Position numbers and translations under genes: made by a program. A stretch of 64,000 nt of DNA from Nematostella vectensis (Eukaryota > Cnidaria > Anthozoa > Actiniaria > Edwardsiidae), in assembly GCF_932526225.1 (NCBI RefSeq), contig NC_064036.1, positions 868,001 through 932,000 of the forward strand. The letters run 5' to 3'. Under the pieces are notes generated by a model. The model did no database searches. It was not told the DNA's origin and saw nothing but the letters and a program-made list of their open reading frames with translations. Below are positions 21,081 through 36,000 of this stretch, in pieces (position 1 is the first letter of the stretch; each line of letters opens with the position of its first letter).

Positions 21081-24000
21081 TTAGAGACTGTCGATATTCG
21101 TCTGTTGTTTCCCGTGTTGCTGTGGGCCTTCATCTTGCGCCTTCATCTTGAAATTCTGCGCGTGGAATTTCTTGAGACTAGCCGCCCATTTGGCTGGGTC
21201 AGCGGCTAAGAAAGTGCCCTTGGCCTGAGAGGGAACTGACCCTTTAACTTGGCAAATGATGGTGACCAGCGAAGAGCTGTTATCGACGGACTGCGGACGG
21301 ACGACAAGTCCCGCGAATAAGTAGTCCAACCTGATGACAAAGATGCTGGTGAGGATTTGGTCTTGAGATTACTCCAGTACAATTAAAAACCAATTCAACC
21401 CATGTTGCATTCTCTGAGATTCCATGTGCCGTAACCCGTGTTAATTAAGATAACCGTGAGACAAAACGGGTTACGTCACATGATTATCTAGTGCAGCCTT
21501 GCAGTATGTTAGTAATTCTGTAGCCATAAATGATGCCACGAGTTTTCATCCCCTGCTTGCTCCTCTTTCTTACCCACTCCCTTTCTTCGACTATGTGTGA
21601 GGTTTATAGGGTAAAGCTCCCAGCCCTTCCCCCTTATACCACTTGCTCTTCCCACTCCCTTTCTTCGACTATGTGTGAGGTTTATAGGGGTAAAGCTCCC
21701 AGCCCTTCCCCCTTATACCACTTGCTCTACGCACTCCCTTTCTTCGACTATGTGTGAGGTTTTTAGGGGTAAAGCTCCCAGCCCTTCCCCCTTATACCAC
21801 TTGCTCTACGCACTCCCTTTCTTCGACTATGTGTGAGGTTTTTAGGGGTAGAGCTCCCAGCCCTTCCCCCTTATACCACTTGCTCTACGCACTCCCTTTC
21901 TTCGACTATGTGTGAGGTTTTTAGGGGTAAAGCTCCCAGCCCTTCCCCCCTATACCACTTGCTCTTCCCACTCCCTTTCTTCGACTATGTGTGAGGTTTT
22001 TAGGGGTAGAGCCCCCAACCCTTCCCCTTATACAACTAGCTGTACACCCTCCCCTTCATGATTTTTTGTCTGATACTTTAGGGGTAACTCCCTCCTTAGG
22101 TCACTATGCTAATTAGCTTCACCCTGCCCCCCCTGACTAGGTATCGACGTCCATGCCCACCATATCTAGCCAAGTAGCTTTACCCATCCCCCTTTAAATG
22201 TTATTAAGGGGGCTCCTTCTTTTAAAGGAGATGTCTACCTTAGCACCCTATATCTAGCCAGATAGCTCAGCAATCCTCCCTTTAAATGTAATTTAGGTCA
22301 CTCCTTCTTTTAAAAGAGATTACGCCCTCCTTAGGTCATTATATCTAGCCGCTAGCTCTACCCCGCCCCCTCCCTGACTATTTGTTTTCTAGAAGTCATC
22401 GCTAGAGGTATAGCCCTCCTTTGGATGCTAGCTCTTTATCGTACTCACTTGAGTGGTTTTATCTTCTCGTTTCGAGTGTTTGGGTGCGTCGTGTTACGCC
22501 AAGCTGATGCGAAGTATGGTTCGCTCTTCTCTTCTTTGTTCAAAGTGGCCAGCACAAAATCGCGCTTCTTTATGGGGCTGTGTGGAGAATGAAACAAAAT
22601 TACATTTATTTAGAGGCTGTTTGAGGTTTTGGAAAGACCGTAGAAAATGTAAGAACGCGCCGAAAACGAAAATGTGCACGCATAAAATAAAAAAGTTCAG
22701 CTTCTTCGAATGGCAAAGTTCTCTATGTTGCTATGTAAATGCTATGTCAACAAGCAAGTCCTGGAGTTATATCGGCTTTGTTTTGAAACAAACAATTTCT
22801 TACCAGGTTAACTTTAAGTACACTTCTAAAAATAATGTATGTAAATAATGTAACACCCAGGCGGCTCTTCTGTGCCCAAGCCATTTATAGTACCCACTAC
22901 ACACAAGTAGCAAGACACGGTATAATAGTTCAGTTTTCAGGCTGCGAAGAGGAGAGCACCATAAAGTTTAGTGAGGGAGTCCAGTGGATACGCCCAGGTG
23001 TATGTACGTACGTTGTTACCACTACTTGTTCTGAAAGGTTATAAAGTTTAGTGAGGGAGTCCAGTGGATACGCCCAGGTGTATGTACGTACGTTGTTACC
23101 ACTACTTGTTCTGAAAGGTTATTTCTGTCCATATTAGTGGCGGAAACCTTTGTGCGTGGTAACTAAAGCGACGACAATTGTCCTTTCCTCCACATAATAT
23201 CTGTTTTGGATATAATTGCCTACAAGAAACCAAGGAAACACGACGTTTCGGGCAACGTCTAAGTCGAAATATCATCTAAACATTGAAGATGGGCCTTACC
23301 AGTGAATGAGTAGTGATGACGAGTCGTCAACCATCTCGAGGACATCAATTCTGTCGAAAGTCTTATCCCAGTGATGGCGAGTGCCCCAGTCCTGGAGAAG
23401 CTTCACCGCTGAAGTCATAAAAAGATTATAATTAAAGAACCTTTTACAAAGTACATGAGCTATCACATAAAGTGACGATAACTCGTCGATAGGAAAAAGC
23501 AACAGAAGTATCTGTAGTGCGGACCAAAAGAGCAGTTCCTTGACTATCTTTCCACACCGATCAATGATTAGCTCATGTAGTTAGAGTGGCTGCAGATTGT
23601 TAGAACCAAGATAAAAACTACCAAACACTGACCTTCGTCATAAGGGACGCCACCTAATTTGACTATGGCCTGTGGTATAGAACAGAAGGGTCAACTCAGA
23701 GAAAAACACATGCAACCTAACAACCCATGCAACCCAACAACATATATACAACCCAAAGACACATACAACCAAACAACACATACAACACAACAAAACAAAC
23801 AACCAAACGACACATACAACCCAACAACACATACAACCCCACGACACATACAACCCCACGACACATACAACCCAACATCACAAACAACCAAACGACACAT
23901 ACAACACAACAACACATACAATCCAACAACACAAACAACCAAACGACACATACAACACAACAAAACAAACAACCAAACGACACATACAACCCAACGACAC

Positions 24001-27000
24001 ATACAACCCAAAGACACATACAACCCAACGACACATACAACCTAACAACACAAACAACCAAACGACACATACAACCCAACAACACATACAACCCCACGAC
24101 ACATACAACCAAACAACACATACAACACAACAAAACAAACAACCAAACGACACATACAACACAACAACACATACAACCCAACAACACAAACAACCAAACG
24201 ACACATACAACACGACAAAACAAACAACCAAACGACACATACAACCCAACAACACAAACAACCCCACAACACAAACAACCAAACGACACATACAACCCAA
24301 CAACACATACAACCCAACTACACAAACAACCAAACGACACATACAACCCAACAACACATACAATCCAACAACACAAACAACCAAACGACACATACAACCC
24401 AACAACACATACGACCCAACAACACAAACAACCAAACGACACATACAACACAACAAAACAAACAACCAAACGACACATACAACACAACAACACATACAAC
24501 CCAACAACACATACAACCCAACAACACATACAACCCAACAACACAAACAACCCAACTACACAAACAACCAAACGACACATACAACACAACAAAACAAACA
24601 ACCAAACGACACATACAACCCAACAACACATACAACCCAACTACACAAACAACCAAACGACACATACAACACAACAAAACAAACAACCAAACAACACATA
24701 CAACACAACAACACATACAACCCAACAACACAAACAACCAAACGACACATACAACACAACAAAACAAACAACCAAACGACACATACAACCCAACAACACA
24801 TACAACCCAACTACACAAACAACCCAACAACACAAACAACCAAACGACACATACAACCCAACAGCACATACAATCCAACAATACAAACAACCAAACGACA
24901 CAAACAACCCAACAACACATACAACCCAACAACACAAACAATCAAACGACACATACAACCCAACAACACATACAACCCAACAACACAAACAACCCAACAA
25001 CACAAACAACCAAACGACACATACAACACAACAACACATACAACCCAACAGCACATACAACCCAACAACCCAAACAACCAAACGACACATACAACACAAC
25101 AACACATACAACCCAACAACAAATACAACCCAACAACACGTACAACCCAACAACCCAAACAACCAAACGACACATACAACACAACAACACATACAACCCA
25201 ACAACACATACAACCCAACAACACAAACAACCAAACGACACATACAACACAACAACACATACAACCCAACAGCACATACGACCCAACAACCCAAACAACC
25301 AAACGACACATACAACACAACAACACATACAACCCAACAACGTCGTTAAAATGTACCGTGATCGACGTGTACCTTAGTAATTGACATGTACCTTACTGAT
25401 AGACGTGTTCCATAATGATTGACCTGTACCATAGTAATTGACGTGTACCTTAGTGATTGACGTGTACCTTAGTGGTTGACGTGTACCATAATGATTGACG
25501 TGTACCTTAGTGATTGACGTGTACCATAATGATTGACGTGTACCTTAGTGATTGACGTGTACCTTAGTGATTGACGTGTACCTTAGTGACCGACGTGTAC
25601 CATAATGACTGATGTGTATCTTAGTGATTGACGTGTACACTAGTGATTGGCGTGTACCTTAGTGATTGGCGGCCCGCCCTCGTATGATCGTCTGCTCCAT
25701 ACTTCACAGTCACGTGACCTCTTGAGCCTCTTCCACCCTCGTGTGCCTTCTGTCTCCCAGTCCATCAGGCGGTGGATGTCGTCTTCTCTGATGGCGCTGA
25801 ATGGCGTGTACAGCTGCAGGATGCTCTCGTTATCACCGTACCACGAAGGCAAGGGTCGGGCGTCTTCAGTCAATTTGTCATGGAAACTGCACTCTAGAAC
25901 AGAGACGCTTAAGCTTTATAAGATGTATTCTGGAAAAGCAATTTATTTGAATATTTTGAATAAATGTGTAGTCCCCCTTTTTTTGTTAAAGGTTATTTTC
26001 GATCACACCTATGGTTAATCCCAGGGCACCCCAACACATGCCACACCTTGCGCCGTCCTGACAGCCGGATCTACGGGCTTCAAGTGGTCACAGCACGCTT
26101 GTCCTTGGTACGGATTCACTTCCTCCAAGCTAAAGATCACCCCCACTTCCTCCGGAAGGGGTCCTTGTCCCTTCCCAGGCTCTATCGGCTTGAAGAAGTA
26201 GGCGCCAGGCCAGCTCACCACCCGGGTGGTGGTCGTCGTCTTTGTGCGGTACGTTACAACGCGCGTAACACCTTCTTCGTCGTCATCCATATCGGCGATT
26301 GGAGCATTGAAGCCCTTCAGATCTATATTGGATACCCATTTCTTTTCGGTTTCGTCTGAAAAGGAATACAAAATTCTTTTCGTCTGGAGGCTGGAATTCT
26401 AGTCGAAATAAAAGGGAGCTAATATGAAAAAATCATATATTTCTAATGTCAAGTTAACCTTAACGGAAACATATATCTTACCTTCAGATGATGACGATGA
26501 CGATGTTGTTGATGACTCCGATTCCAAAGATGCCATAGAATCTTTCCAGCTTCGCCTCTTTCTCTTTTTAATGGCTTTTTTCCTATCTTTTTCTGCTTGC
26601 TTTTTAATTCTCTCCTCGTCTTCCGCTCTTCTGCGCTCCTCGGCTTCTTTCTCTTTTTTCTCCTCCTCTTCCTTTTTCCCTTTCGCCGCTTCCTTTCTCT
26701 GCCTTTCCTCTTCTTCCTCCCTCAGATGTCTCTCCTCATCTTTTTTTTCTGCTCTCATCTTTATTTCTGTCATAATCCTTTGGAACTCATCTGTATCATC
26801 TTCCTTTGATGTCTCGTTACGGCTTTTGTCTTTTGCAAGACTCACTTCCTTGTCTCTGTCACCCACTTCATCGTCGTCCTCCGTGTCACTCGCGTCGCTT
26901 ATGACAATTTGAATAACCTCGGATGGGTCTAAGTGCCTATCATCGTCTTTAGACCGATGTTCGTCATCCATTGGGGCTATATGAATCACTTCAACGGTAG

Positions 27001-30000
27001 TTCGGGTTTCGGTGTGCGTCCCGTTGTGCCGCTGATATTTCTCATCCTCGTTAGTAACCTCATTCTCTACCTTCTCCTCCGTTTTTATCATAATCGTTTC
27101 ACGCTCACCATCTTTAATTCTATCAAAATCTTTCCCAATTCCACTCTCTTTGATTCTCCAGTCCCCCTCTCTCTTCTCCTGGTCATCATTAAACATTTGA
27201 TTGATTTCATCCTCTCGTAATTTTCTTTCCTCTTCCCATCGCTTTTTGTCGTCTTCAATTTTCTGTTTTTCCTCTTCGTACCTCTTCTCGTTCTCTTCCC
27301 CCATTTGTTTGATCTCTTCCTGCAGCCTGTCCAATTCCTCGTCATTATTAACGTGCTCCGACCTTTTCTTCTCCTCTTCTTTCTTTGTCTTTTTCTCCAG
27401 CTCTTCCAGCCTCTGTTTGTGTTCATCTTCAATGAGCTTTAGCTCAGCTTCAACCTTTTGTCGCCGCCCTTCCTCTTCCCTCTTCACTTCGTCTTCTCTT
27501 TTCTTCTTTTCCTCTTCCTCTCGGCGTTTTCTTTCCTCTTCTTTTTGTCTATCTCTCTCAGTTCTTTCTTCTTCCAGTTTTCTCATTTCGTCGTCAATTT
27601 CCTTCTTTTTGTTTTCTATTTCTTTTTTCCTTTCTTCAGCGGCAGCCATTCTAAGCTCTTCATTAATTATGTTCTGCACAGCGTCTAGGGCCTTCTCTTG
27701 TTTCTCTTGTTCATTCTGTTCGACTGGTTCGTCTCGGTTTTCTTGTTCATCCTGCTTAACAGGTTCGTCTTGTTGTTCTTCCTCGACTTGCTTGTTTTCT
27801 TTTTCTTGTTTGTCTTGCTTATCTGTGTCGTCTTGCCTAACGGGTTGGTTTTCAACTATTGCCTCATTTTCCACTGATATTTTCTCTACAAAAAAAAGAA
27901 TATCAATATATAACAAAGAAGACAGAGCTAACATTAGAGCTAAAAAAAACTCACACAACCACAACACAATAATGAAATAGTTGTTATATAAAGCTTACCT
28001 ATAATGTGGGTGACTGTCTTGATTTCAACATTATCTGAAGCAGAACAAAACGGTGGTTTAATGCGGATAATCCATGGCAAAATATAAAACCACCATAAAA
28101 AAGTGCTCGTAAGAAGTATAGATAAGGTATATATACCTCCCAGGACAAGGACGCCGTACAACTCCACCCTGAGGCAAGGCCAGCAGTACCACTCGACCGG
28201 ACAGAACCGGACAAACCGGCCAACTATCGGTTGCTGAAGACTAACTGTCTTTACTGAATCATGATCCTCGTTGGCGTCAAAGATCTATAGATAAGATATG
28301 AACTACTGAGCGGGAAATAACACCCGGCCCCAGTCCTCCGCTACTGAGCAGGATAGACAACTTTTTCCCAGTCCCCTTTACTGAGAGGGACAGGTAATCA
28401 TGCCCCAGTCCCCCGCTACTGAGAGATACAGACAGCCCTTCCCCAGTCCCCCGCTACCTAGAGGGAAAGAACACCCCGCCCCCTTTTCCTGGAAGAGGGG
28501 CAGATAACGCTATAGAAATTCGATCCACGCAGCAAAATTGCCCCTAATGCACCCACCTGGTTTCCATTCTCCTCGTGGGTGACCCAGGTCTCGCCGTCAA
28601 GAGAGTACTGCAGACGGTATTTCTTGACGTAATCATTGTTCCCGCTAGGGTTCCCCTGCGTAGCGACAGAAGTGACGCAGTGGGTCCCCCCTAGGTCGAC
28701 TTGTAGCCAGCAGTCATAAGAATCGCCTGCACACCACGCTACGGAGTTGTTTAGCCTAGCGTTGAAGGGAGGGGTGGGTGGGGCGTGGGATGACGCTGTG
28801 ATGTGATCGTCAGGAATAGAATGACTTTCTAGTCCAAGAGGCCCAGCCTTGACGTTTTCTGTTAGTATATATATAAATATATATTTAAAAGAATTTTCAT
28901 AAAACTGGGTTGCGCACTAGCAAAGGCCTCACACATGTTTTTAATTTTCTGAACATAATTCTCTAATAATTTACTTGGTACTCGTTTGGGGTTGAGCGTG
29001 AGGAACGTAAATGATTAAATGGTACCTTTCAATCTTCAACGAACGTGCGTAAATAAGTATATGAATCATTAAGTATATGAATTATTTGGCGTGCCGGGGT
29101 GTAACATCGTGTTGGCATGCTGGTCGCGCAAGGGGGAGGGGGAGGGCAAGTACCTGTATCGATGATAACAGTGCTAGCGGGCCCCCCCTCTCGGGTTAAC
29201 ACTCGTGTGATCAGTCCATCATCTGAGTCAGTAGCAAACCACTTTCCACAGGGGAAAAAGGCGGTGTCCCCGGACTTGGAGTCATCGACGGTCACCTTTA
29301 GACAAACAGCGAAGGATAATAGGGTTGGTCACCTTTAGACAAACAGCGAAGGATAATAGGGTTGGTTACCTTTAGACAAACAGCGAAGGATAATAGGGTT
29401 GGTCACCTTTAGACAAACAGCGAAGGATAATAGGGTTGGTCACCTTTAGACAAACAGCGAAGGATAATAGGGTTGGTCACCTTTAGACAAACAGCGAAGG
29501 ATAATAGGGTTGGTCACCTTTAGACAAACAGCGAAGGATAATAGGGTTGGTCACCTTTAGGCAAACAGCGAAGGATAATAGGGTTGGTCACCTTTAGACA
29601 AACAGCGAATGGTAATAGGGTTAGTCACCTTTAGACAAACAGCGAAGGATAATAGGGTTGGTCACCTTTAGACAAACAGCGAAGGATAATAGGGTTGGTC
29701 ACCTTTAGGCAAACAGCGAAGGATAATAGGGTTGGTCACCTTTAGGCAAACAGCGAAGGATAATAGGGTTGGTTACCTTTAGACAAACAGCGAAGGATAA
29801 AAGGGTTGGTCACCTTTAGACAAACAGCGAAGGATAATAGGGTTGGTCACCTTTAGACAAACAGCGAAGGATAATAGGGTTGGTCACCTTTAGACAAACA
29901 GCGAAGGATAATAGGGTTGGTCACCTTAAGACAAACAGCGAAGGATAATAGGGTTGGTCACCTTTAGGCAAACAGCGAAGGATAATAGGGTTGGTCACCT

Positions 30001-33000
30001 TTAGACAAACAGCGAATGGTAATAGGGTTAGTCACCTTTAGACAAACAGCGAAGGATAATAGGGTTGGTCACCTTTAGACAAACAGCGAAGGATAATAGG
30101 GTTGGTCACCTTTAGGCAAACAGCGAAGGATAATAGGGTTGGTCACCTTTAGGCAAACAGCGAAGGATAATAGGGTTGGTCACCTTTAGACAAACAGCGA
30201 AGGATAATAGGGTTGGTCACCTTTAGACAAACAGCGAAGGATAATAGGGTTGGTCACCTTTAGACAAACAGCGAAGGATAATAGGGTTGGTCACCTTTAG
30301 GCAAACAGCGAAGGATAATAGGGTTGGTCACCTTTAGACAAACAGCGAAGGATAATAGGGTTGGTCACCTTTAGACAAACAGCGAAGGATAATAGGGTTG
30401 GTCACTTTAGACAAACAGCGAAGGATAATAGGGTTGGTCACCTTTAGACAAACAGCGAAGGATAATAGTGTTGGTCACCTTTAGACAAACAGCGAAGGAT
30501 AATAGGGTTGGTCACCTTTAGACAAACAGCGAAGGATAATAGGGTTGGTCACTTCAAACAATAATGCAACGTCGCAAGGTGACGTATGAGTGTGACATAA
30601 ATGGCCAATGTGTGACATGGAATGAGTAGTGTTAGACATGGTATATGTGATCGTGACATCATAGCGAAGGTGTGACATGGAATGAGTAGTGTTAGACATG
30701 GTATATGCGACCGTGACATCATAGCGAATGTGTGACATGGAATGAGTAGTGTTAGACATGGTATATGCGATCGTGACATTATAGCGAATGTGTGACATGG
30801 AATGAGTAGTGTTAGACATGGTATATGCGACCGTGACATCATAGCGAATGTGTGACATGGAATGAGTAGTGTGAGACATGGTTTATGCGATCGTGACATC
30901 ATAGCGAATGTGTGACATGGAATGAGTAATGTGAGACATGGTTTATGCGACCGTGACATCATAGCGAATGTGTGACATGGAATGCGTAGTGTTAGACATG
31001 GTATATGCGATCGTGACATCATAGCGAATGTGTGACATGGAATGAATAGTGTGAGACATGGTATATGCGACCGTGACATCATAGCGAATGTGTGACATGG
31101 AATGAGTAGTGTGAGACATGGTTTATGCGATCGTGACATCATAGCGAATGTGTGACATGGAATGAGTAATGTGAGACATGGTTTATGCGACCGTGACATC
31201 ATAGCGAATGTGTGACATGGAATGAGTAGTGTTAGACATGGTATATGCGATCGTGACATCATAGCGAATGTGTGACATGGAATGAATAGTGTGAGACATG
31301 GTATATGCGACCGTGACATCATAGCGAATGTGTGACATGGAATGAGTAGTGTTAGACATGGTATATGCGATCGTGACATCATAGCGAATGTGTGACATGG
31401 AATGAATAGTGTGAGACATGGTATATGCGACCGTGACATCATAGCGAATGTGTGACATGGAATGAGTAGTGTTAGACATGGTATATGCGACCGTGACATC
31501 ATAGCGAATGTGTGACATGGAATGAGTAATGTGAGACATGGTATATGTGATCGTGACATCATAGCGAATGTGTGACATGGAATGAATAGTGTGAGACATG
31601 GTATATGCGATCGTGACATCATAGCGAATGTGTGACATGGAATGAGTAGTGTGAGACATGGTATATGCGACCGTGACATTATAGCGAATGTGTGACACGG
31701 AATGAGTAGTGTGAGACATGGTTTATGCGATCGTGACATCATAGCGAATGTGTGAGATGGAATGAGTAATGTGAGACATGGTTTATGCGACCGTGACATC
31801 ATAGCGAATGTGTGACATGGAATGAGTAGTGTTAAACATGGTTTATGCGACCGTGACATCATAGCGAATGTGTGACATACCTTGTCGAGATACCACCCTG
31901 GCCCCCAGCCGGTATTATCGTGACCGATACGAAGTTTCACCAAATCACCCAAGTAAGAGCATTCAAATTTGTACGTGTCTATCCTGAAATGAAGAACATC
32001 ACAGTACGTGGTTTAGCCCCTTCCAAACGCCTACTTCCACATAAATGATGCTTTGCGCCACTATAATTCCCTACTCTCTAGTGTGAACTTAGTCTTGCTT
32101 CACTTACGACCAGTGCTCTTCAGTTTTAACGTTCTTCCTTGGTTCTACCCTGTGGGTTTCTACTTATTCAATGTCTCTACGCCTAACAAGCTATCAAATA
32201 AAAGTGAGGCAGACCCAGTCCCCCACTTACATCCCCGTCTCGAAAGTGGCCTGCCCCTCGTTTTCAATCTGGAACTCGTCCGACTCCCCCTCGGTCCCGT
32301 ACAGAGTCAGCAGGATGTTAGCGTCGGTCCCAGCTCCCCATACATTGCCCGTGAAGATATTGACGGTGTAGGTGGCCTCTAAGGAATAAGACATCGAGTA
32401 ATATTTCTCAGTTTTCTTTGCGCAAACATTTTCTTGCAGCTTTTTCTTGCGCAATGTTACGGAATACAGTGTATTGATGGTTTGTTAATTCTTCACTAAC
32501 ATATGATGAGTATGATGATGATAATGATAAGCCAGGATTTCTGTATTAAACATCATGAAGGTTGGGGAACCAATATATAAAGCGCATTTCTTTTAAAAAT
32601 GTCCGTCTCAAAGCCCATCCCCCCCCCCCCTCCCCACGGTGGGGTATTATTTGAGTGACATACTTTGTAGGCCGGAGTCCGACTCTTCCACGAAGCCCTC
32701 CCGAATAAGCTCTCGGGTAATAAGACCATCGTCAGCGTTTGTCGCGAACCACATGTTACACGAAAACTCGACGACTTCGCCAGAGCTGTCATCTTCTACG
32801 ACGACCTGGTGAAACACAAGACGGACCTGAGTTAGGAAGGGGAGGGGGGGTCCTAAACACATGGCGGTAATCAGAACGGGAGAGGAGCAATTTTTGAAAG
32901 CATCTTATAAGACTAGGGGCTTACGCCATTCCACCGAGTGTGTTATTATAGTATAGAGAAAAAGGAGAGAGAAGGGGAAAAGATCATAAAAATACTGGAG

Positions 33001-36000
33001 AAACGTTTTGTGCTCCTTTTTTTCGCGAAGGAAAACCAGTCAGATGAGAAAACCTTACCTTATCTAAGAACTACCCTGGTTCCCATCCTAGAAAACCTAA
33101 CCTTATCTAAGAACCACCCTGGTTCCCATCCTAGAAAACCTAACCTTATCTAAGAACCACCCGGGTTCCCATCCTAGAAACCTAACCTTATCTAAGAACC
33201 ACCCTGGTCACCATCCTAGAAAACCTAACCTTATCTAAGAACCACCCTGGTTCCCATCCTAGAAAACCTAACCTTATCTAAGAACCAGCCTGGTCCCCAT
33301 CCTAGAAAACCTAACCTTATCTAAGAACCACCCTGGTCCCCATCCTAGAAACCTAACCTTATCTAAGAACTACCCTGGTCCCCATCCTAAAAACCTAACC
33401 TTATCTAAGAACCACCCTGGTCCCCATCCTAGAAAACCTAACCTTATCTAAGAACCACCCTGGTCCCCATCCTAGAAAACCTAACCTTATCTAAGAACCA
33501 CCCTGGTTCCCATCCTAGAAAACCTAACCTTATCTAAGAACCACCCTGGTCCCCATCCTAGAAAACCTAACCTTATCTAAGAACCACCCTGGTCCCCATC
33601 CTAGAAAACCTAACCTTATCTAAGAACCACCCTGGTCCCCATCCTAGAAACCTAACCTTATCTAAGAACTACATTGGTTCCCATCCTAGAAAACCTAACC
33701 TTATCTAAGAACTACCCTGGTCCCCATCCTAGAAACCTAACCTCATCTAAGAACTACCCTGGTTCCCATCCTAGAAAACCTAACCTTATCTAAGAACCAC
33801 CCTGGTCCCCATCCTAGAAACCTAACCTTATCTAAGAACTACCCTGGTCCCCATCCTAGAAACCTAACCTTATCTAAGAACCACCCTGGTCCCCATCCTA
33901 GAAACCTAACCTTATCTAAGAACCACCCTGGTCCCCATCCTAGAAACCTAGCCTTATCTAAGAACCACCCTGGTCCCCATCCTAGAAACCTAACCTTATC
34001 TAAAAACTACATTGGTTCCCATCCTAGAAAACCTAACCTTATCTAAGAACTACCCTGGTCCCCATCCTAGAAACCTAACCTCATCTAAGAACTACCCTGG
34101 TTCCCATCCTAGAAAACCTAACCTTATCTAAGAACCACCCTGGTCCCCATCCTAGAAACCTAACCTTATCTAAGAACCACCCTGGTCCCATCCTAGAAAC
34201 CTAACCTTATCTAAGAACTACATTGGTTCCCATCCTAGAAAACCTAACCTTATCTAAGAACTACCCTGGTCCCCATCCTAGAAACCTAACCTCATCTAAG
34301 AACTACCCTGGTTCCCATCCTAGAAAACCTAACCTTATCTAAGAACCACCCTGGTCCCCATCCTAGAAACCTAACCTTATCTAAGAACCACCCTGGTCCC
34401 CATCCGGTGTTGTCATGTCCAATGCGCACTTTGTAAACCGTCCCCAAAGACTGCGAGCATTTGATATTGAATGTGTCCTTCCTGGAAAACAGAACAAATC
34501 GTGTTCGTAACCATGCTGTAAAAGATAACCTCACGCATCGTGTAAGAAACATGAGATCGAGGCTCTCAGATTCTTGATTGACACTTGATTATTTTGCTAT
34601 TTTTTGATTGGTTATCATCATTATTTGCTTAGCAATACGTCATAGCTTACACGCCCTCGTCATATATAGTTAATTAAAGGACACTTCACCAGCAGTTTTA
34701 GAGTTTCTATCAGAACAGGAAGAGTGTATATTTCTCTTACTTGTATCTTACCTTTGGCAATTTGAGTTCAAGCCCGGAACCGATGTGTAAGTACAACTTC
34801 TTTATACTATAATACTGAGGCTCCCTATGACCTAAGATTTAGTTTTGTAGTTTTAGAGATTTTAGTTAGTTGAATGATGTAGTCTTACAAGGCCTTATTG
34901 TTCTTTATAGATACGTGACAACGCCATAGCCTAAGCGCTCGTTCTTAAGAGTTTTAGTCTAGCTTTCTCAGTACAAATCTTGCCTTAGTTTTCATGCTTG
35001 TGGTTTGCTAACCTCAGTTAAAGTACAGTCGTATTTTGGAACGTTTTCCTATTGCTTGCAGTGGAATTCCCGCAAGCATGTACATTTAGACATTTTTCTA
35101 GTAAAGTGTTCTTATAGCCTTTATTATGATTGCTATTTACCATTTATCATTATTGAAATGTGTTTATGCTCATGCTATGTTTTGTTGTATGATTTTATGC
35201 ATTTTAGTCTTTAGCAATAACTACTTGTAATGTATAAACTATGATTGGAATGTCCGACACAAGATTCTATCACACCTGTAACTTTTACCGCAATTTATTA
35301 ATTAGTTGATTCTGTATTGTATTTCAGTTTACGTTCGTTATCGTCCATTAAATCACCGTAAATCTAGCTGATTTTTCCTTGGTCTCTGTGGACATTCGAT
35401 CAGTAAAACAGTTCCGAAACCCGACGCAGATTTACACGAAAAGTTGTTTGGCATGTGACAATTTGCCCCTCAACGCTCGCCCAGATCGCTAAGCGTTACA
35501 CATCGAGACAATACACGATTTGCCTCACGAAATATCATTCTCCACAGTGTATACTGATTGATCCCACTTTCTGCTCTCTAGTAAAAGCAAAAAGTAAACT
35601 TATATATAAGCATACCATACATATGTTACATATACACACTTTGCGCAATTCTGCCCAGTGCTAACGAAACTTTGCGCTACTTACATCCCCTAATCCCAGT
35701 GTAAACCAAACTTTGCGCTACTTACATCCCCTACTCCCAGTGTAAACCAAACTTTGAGCTACTTACATCCCCTACTCCCAGTGTAAACCAAACTTTGCGC
35801 TACTAACATCCCCTACTCCCAGTGTTAACCAAACTTTGCGCTACTTACATCCCCTTCTCCCAGTGTTAACCACACTTTGCTTTGTTAACCACACTACTCC
35901 CAGTGTTAACCACTGCGCTACTTACATCCCCTACTCCCAGTGTAAACCACACATTGCGCTACTTACATCCCCTTCTCCCAGTGTTAACCAAACTTTGCGC

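Noticed and set aside
23659..25349. A 540-codon Thr/Asn/Gln frame and Cys/Val-rich minus-strand frames
   Set aside because: Produced by an 18-bp repeat inside a gene B intron; not coding.
26424..27980. Ser/Phe/Leu-rich plus-strand open frames
   Set aside because: Antisense shadows of the Glu/Lys-rich coiled-coil exon of gene B.
30481..31952. A 467-codon minus-strand frame continuing from a PLAT exon
   Set aside because: Only the first ~35 codons are PLAT. The rest is the 60-bp array after a good donor (GTATGT at 31880).
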